Shown: positions 60,771 through 64,000 of the stretch, one piece after another
Position numbering within the stretch: position 1 is the stretch's first letter
How the letters are laid out: the number at the start of each line of letters is the position of its first letter
Source: Hyalella azteca
Taxonomy: Eukaryota > Arthropoda > Malacostraca > Amphipoda > Hyalellidae
Assembly (NCBI RefSeq): GCF_000764305.2
Contig: NW_025935716.1
Coordinates: 434,001-498,000 of the forward strand
Length of the DNA stretch: 64,000 bases
Direction: 5' to 3'
Position numbers and translations under genes: made by a program
Notes under the pieces: generated by a model
Database searches by the model: none
The model's input: the letters and a program-made list of their open reading frames with translations, nothing else
Told to the model about the DNA's origin: nothing

Positions 60771-60997
60771 CAGCTAATAATAGGACACTAGATAAACAAG
60801 ATAATAACACGAAAAAGACAAGCTTTATCCACAAAAGATGGGAAAAAGCCTCGCAAGACAGCGCAACATTGAAAATGACGGTCATTTCTCCACACAAAAA
60901 TATTTCTAGTTTGTCTGTCGTGCCGCGCCTACTTCGAACTCCAGGTCTATGTGTTTCCCCATTTCCTTCTATGTGAATAATTGAAAAGAAAAGCCTA

Positions 60998-61126
60998 CGT
61001 TGAAAGGCCAGATCTCTTAAAAGAAGTGAAAATGAACATCATAGAGAAAACCAAAACATTCCACACGTGGAAAGGCCAGATCTCTTAAAAGAAGAGAAAA
61101 TGAACGTCATAGAGAAAACCATAACA
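60998..61126. repeat. Two tandem copies of a 65-base unit
   Basis: GAAAGGCCAGATCTCTTAAA, then AGAAG and AAATGAACATCATAGAG, repeated with few changes. Confidence 0.9.
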
Positions 61127-61763
61127 TTGTACCAAATATTGAGCGGAAAGTAACCAACTCCACAGCAAAAAGAACTGGCCTATTTTTGACCAATGTGAGA
61201 GCTTTCTTTTTAACTCTTTGCTTCAATGTATTTCTATTTTTCTGCATGCAAGATTACATTAGCGTTTGAAATAAATATTTTTGCTGGAAATTCATATCGT
61301 TCCCTTCATTTATTCATTAATTGTTACGATCGAGTTCGAAATGCAAGTTAGTTACTCAAGTGGCAAATATCAAATGACATGAAACCGAGTGTATTGCATA
61401 ATAATTGCAGTTATTCCTCACATTACGAGCAGTTGAGGGAGCCTTCGATACACGAGTATCGACTGAAATAGTCTAGAAAGTAAAATAACATTGTTAATGC
61501 AGTTTCCTTTTTAATGTTATTTAAATTCACAAATCTAGGGACAAAATCTCAGTTAAAGAATCACCGGGCGAATTGTCTAGGGTTAGTGAGTTTTTCGGGC
61601 ATTAAAAAATTACCTGGAAAATAAAACAGATAACTTTGCATCTGGATTAAATGACCATGCATGTAATTGCCCATCACTGTAAAGTTGCCCATCAGTTCAT
61701 ACATGTAATTGTCCATCTGACCACTGTAATTGCCCACAACTGTGGTCAGAGACACATTCGCCC

Positions 61764-61986
61764 TTGCGCCGCAATTTGCCACATGAAGTTGGTAGCTCAG
61801 ACTCAGAGTGCAGTGAGATCTCTAAAATACACGAGTATCTCGCAGCGCCCAGTGAGCGCGTCGAACATTTGGCGCGTGTCGAGATACGGCGAAGACGCGA
61901 GCAGACGCGCGCTATCACCGCTAGAGAGCACGTGGCCGCTATACCGCAGGCGCTCGCAGCGATGGCATGTCCGATGCAAACAGGTT
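61764..61986 (+). CDS. Candidate exon on the plus strand, uncertain
   Basis: A G+C-richer block is open for about 74 codons (SSDSECSEISKIHEYLAAPS, ERVEHLARVEIRRRREQTRA) up to CAAACAG|GTTAGAAC, a plausible donor that is also unit one of the following array. The minus strand is also open here, so strand is unsure. Function unknown. Confidence 0.22.
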
Positions 61987-62745
61987 AGAACCAACATAAG
62001 TGATGCAAACAGGTTAGCACCAACACAAGTGGTGTAAACAGGTTAGCACCAACACAAGTGATGCAAACAGGTTAGCACCAACACAAGTGATGCAAACAGG
62101 TTAGCACCAACACAAGGGTACAAACAGGTTAGCACCAACATAAGTGATGCAGACAGGTTAGCACCAACATAAGTGATGCAAACAGATGCACCGCAACATA
62201 AGCGATGCAAACATGTTAGCACCAACATAAGTGAAGCAAACAGGTTAGCACCAACATAAGCGATGCAAACATGTTAGCACAACATAAGTGATGCAGACAG
62301 GTTAGCACCAACACAGGTGATGCAAACAGGTTAGCACAACATAAGTGATGCAAACAGGTTAGCACCAACACAGGTGATGCAAACAGGTTAGCACCAACAT
62401 AAGTGGTGCAAACAGGTTAGCACAAACACAAGTGATGCAGACAGGTTAGCATCAACACAAGTGATGCAAACAGGTTAGCACCAACGCAGATGATGCAAAC
62501 AGATTAGCACCAACACAGATGATGCAAACAGGTTAGCACCAACACAAGGGATGCAAACAGGTTAGCACCAACACAAGTGATGCAAACAGGTTAGCACCAA
62601 CACAAGACAACACAAGTGATGCAAACAGGTTAGCACCAACACAAATGATGCAAACAGGTTAGCACCAACACAAGTGATGCAAACAGGTTAGCACCAACAC
62701 AAATGATGCATACAGGTTAGCACCAACACAAGTGATGCAAACATG
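61975..62745. repeat. 29-base minisatellite, about 27 copies
   Basis: Unit GATGCAAACAGGTTAGCACC plus AACACAAGT. Each copy has AAACAG|GTTAG, like the donor of the candidate exon on its left. Confidence 0.95.
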
Positions 62746-64000
62746 CCAACTGCGGGAACTGATCGTAAGGCAAGTAAAACTTCCCTCGCTCATAGTTTTT
62801 TTAAATGTAGCTTTGGAAATTAACTGTCTCACATATAAGCTGCTTACAGAAGAAGTGCAGATATGTATTATTTCAAATTATTAAAATCACTTGACTGCTT
62901 AAATCGCAAGTTTATCAAAAATTTAAAAGCTGATGATGATGGAGCTGGTCTCCGAAACGTTTTCCTTTTTAAGAAATGGTGAATTTTCTGGCTATTTTCT
63001 TTCTTTTAAATTTTTTATTTCAAATTATATTCCAGCCATGGCCAGAAGAATGGTGTTCAGCTTGTTATCACACTTCTAATTGCTGCATTACAGGCACCTG
63101 TTTTAATTCAATCAATATAACTCTTCCTTGAACTGCAATGTTCAAGAGACGCATGTAAACTTAAAACATATTTCATAACACAGTAAATTAGTGCGAAGTA
63201 GTATATTTATATTTTATTAGGTTAGAATACTAATACTATGCAGTTGTATATCAGGAAATTAGTTGATTGTAGTATGAAATCGTTCAAGAATTTAATTTTG
63301 TGGTTTCCAATATAAAGATATTGAAAAATTTCGTTAAGCCAATGTTTTTAACAATTTCCAGACGCAAAAGGACGGCGAGCATGCGTTTTATTTTTAACGT
63401 TCATGAATGAAGACATTTCAACCAACATATGATAACAATAAATACGTACCTATCATGCTTCAAACAGGTTCTTCACGTGTGAATATAAGCTTGCAAAATC
63501 TTATATAAATGCCTGAATGATCTTCGTATAGCCTGCCAGATGCTGCCGTAATTATCTATAATTAAGATCGGACAAGGTCTTAGATTTCTTATATTTTTCC
63601 TACATAAAAGGACGAGAAACTGTCTGACAATCGGACGCGTAAAGTACCACGAAACCTGAAATGAATAATGCCTGATATAAGGAGAAGGACTGATACCGAT
63701 TTGCTGCAGAAAAGATAAATGCAACTTGATGGCTTAAACACAGTTTGTCAGTTCCTACTAGTTCCTACTAGTCAGTTCCTACTAGAACACCCTTTGTCAG
63801 TTCCCACTAGGGATCACACTCGCCAAAAGATGTAGTCATGAGAGGTTATTGCAGGAATTGCATGCAAGGCACTGCCAGAAAAATGCTGATGATTATAGTA
63901 TTCTACTTTAGAAGTTCATATTATCGGGCATTGAATAATGAAAATTCTAGTTTAACGGTAAGGTTCCAATCCAGAGTAAAGGAACACGGGCTCGAACAAT
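62746..64000. other. No gene seen
   Basis: A+T-rich sequence with the second hammerhead-like core at 62930-62957, flanked by AAAATTTAAAAG and CTTTTAAATTTTTT, and short CAGTTCCTACTAG repeats at 63745-63815. Confidence 0.5.

Overview
The window looks like animal nuclear DNA, most likely from an arthropod and possibly a crustacean. It has many short exons with GT-AG introns, is A+T-rich between genes, and is crowded with minisatellites and small foldback or MITE-like elements. It has no operons or bacterial signals. Assignment to a species is not possible from the sequence alone.

The dominant feature is one intron-rich gene on the minus strand, read from high to low coordinates. I could chain 29 exons from 43614 down to 8599, and reading phase is conserved at every junction. 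A probable further 5' exon lies at 60210-60292. The first 18 chained exons (43614 to 22995) encode about 974 residues of spectrin-like helical repeats. The next 11 exons encode an acidic and proline-rich linker followed by six titin-type Ig domains. Short matches to human CCDC141 (CAMDI), recalled from memory, occur at the start of the helical region and in the last Ig domain. I therefore read this as a CCDC141-like gene, with six Ig domains where I recall only one in the human protein.

The 3' end appears to have two alternative termini. In one, exon 14700-14966 splices to 8599-8916, completing Ig6 and ending in a hydrophobic tail. In the other, the consensus donor at 14698 is ignored and the frame stays open for another 639 residues to 12780. 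That unique acidic, serine-rich region also ends in a hydrophobic segment. Both forms therefore look tail-anchored in a membrane.

The most unusual signal is that many tandem repeats in this gene are built from its own splice junctions. There are 11 copies of the exon 18 donor, 4 in-frame copies of the exon 15 donor, 15 copies of the exon 13 acceptor, repeated 3' ends of exons 7 and 1, and repeated 5' ends of exon 20. Two further arrays (22.7 kb and 37.1 kb) also carry strong splice-site consensus in every unit.

The rest of the window is mostly intron and intergenic DNA. It holds about 40 minisatellite arrays, a two-copy hAT-like MITE, a three-locus MITE with a GGACAGAC core, a long foldback element, a hammerhead-ribozyme-like element at two sites, LTR-like TATA and poly(A) modules near 40 and 45.5 kb, a TATA and E-box region near 53.6-54.5 kb, and a 202-base assembly gap at 37956-38157. 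I saw no tRNA, rRNA or CRISPR array. Positions 1-8598 and 43615-64000 contain no gene that I can identify with confidence, apart from the probable exon at 60.2 kb.
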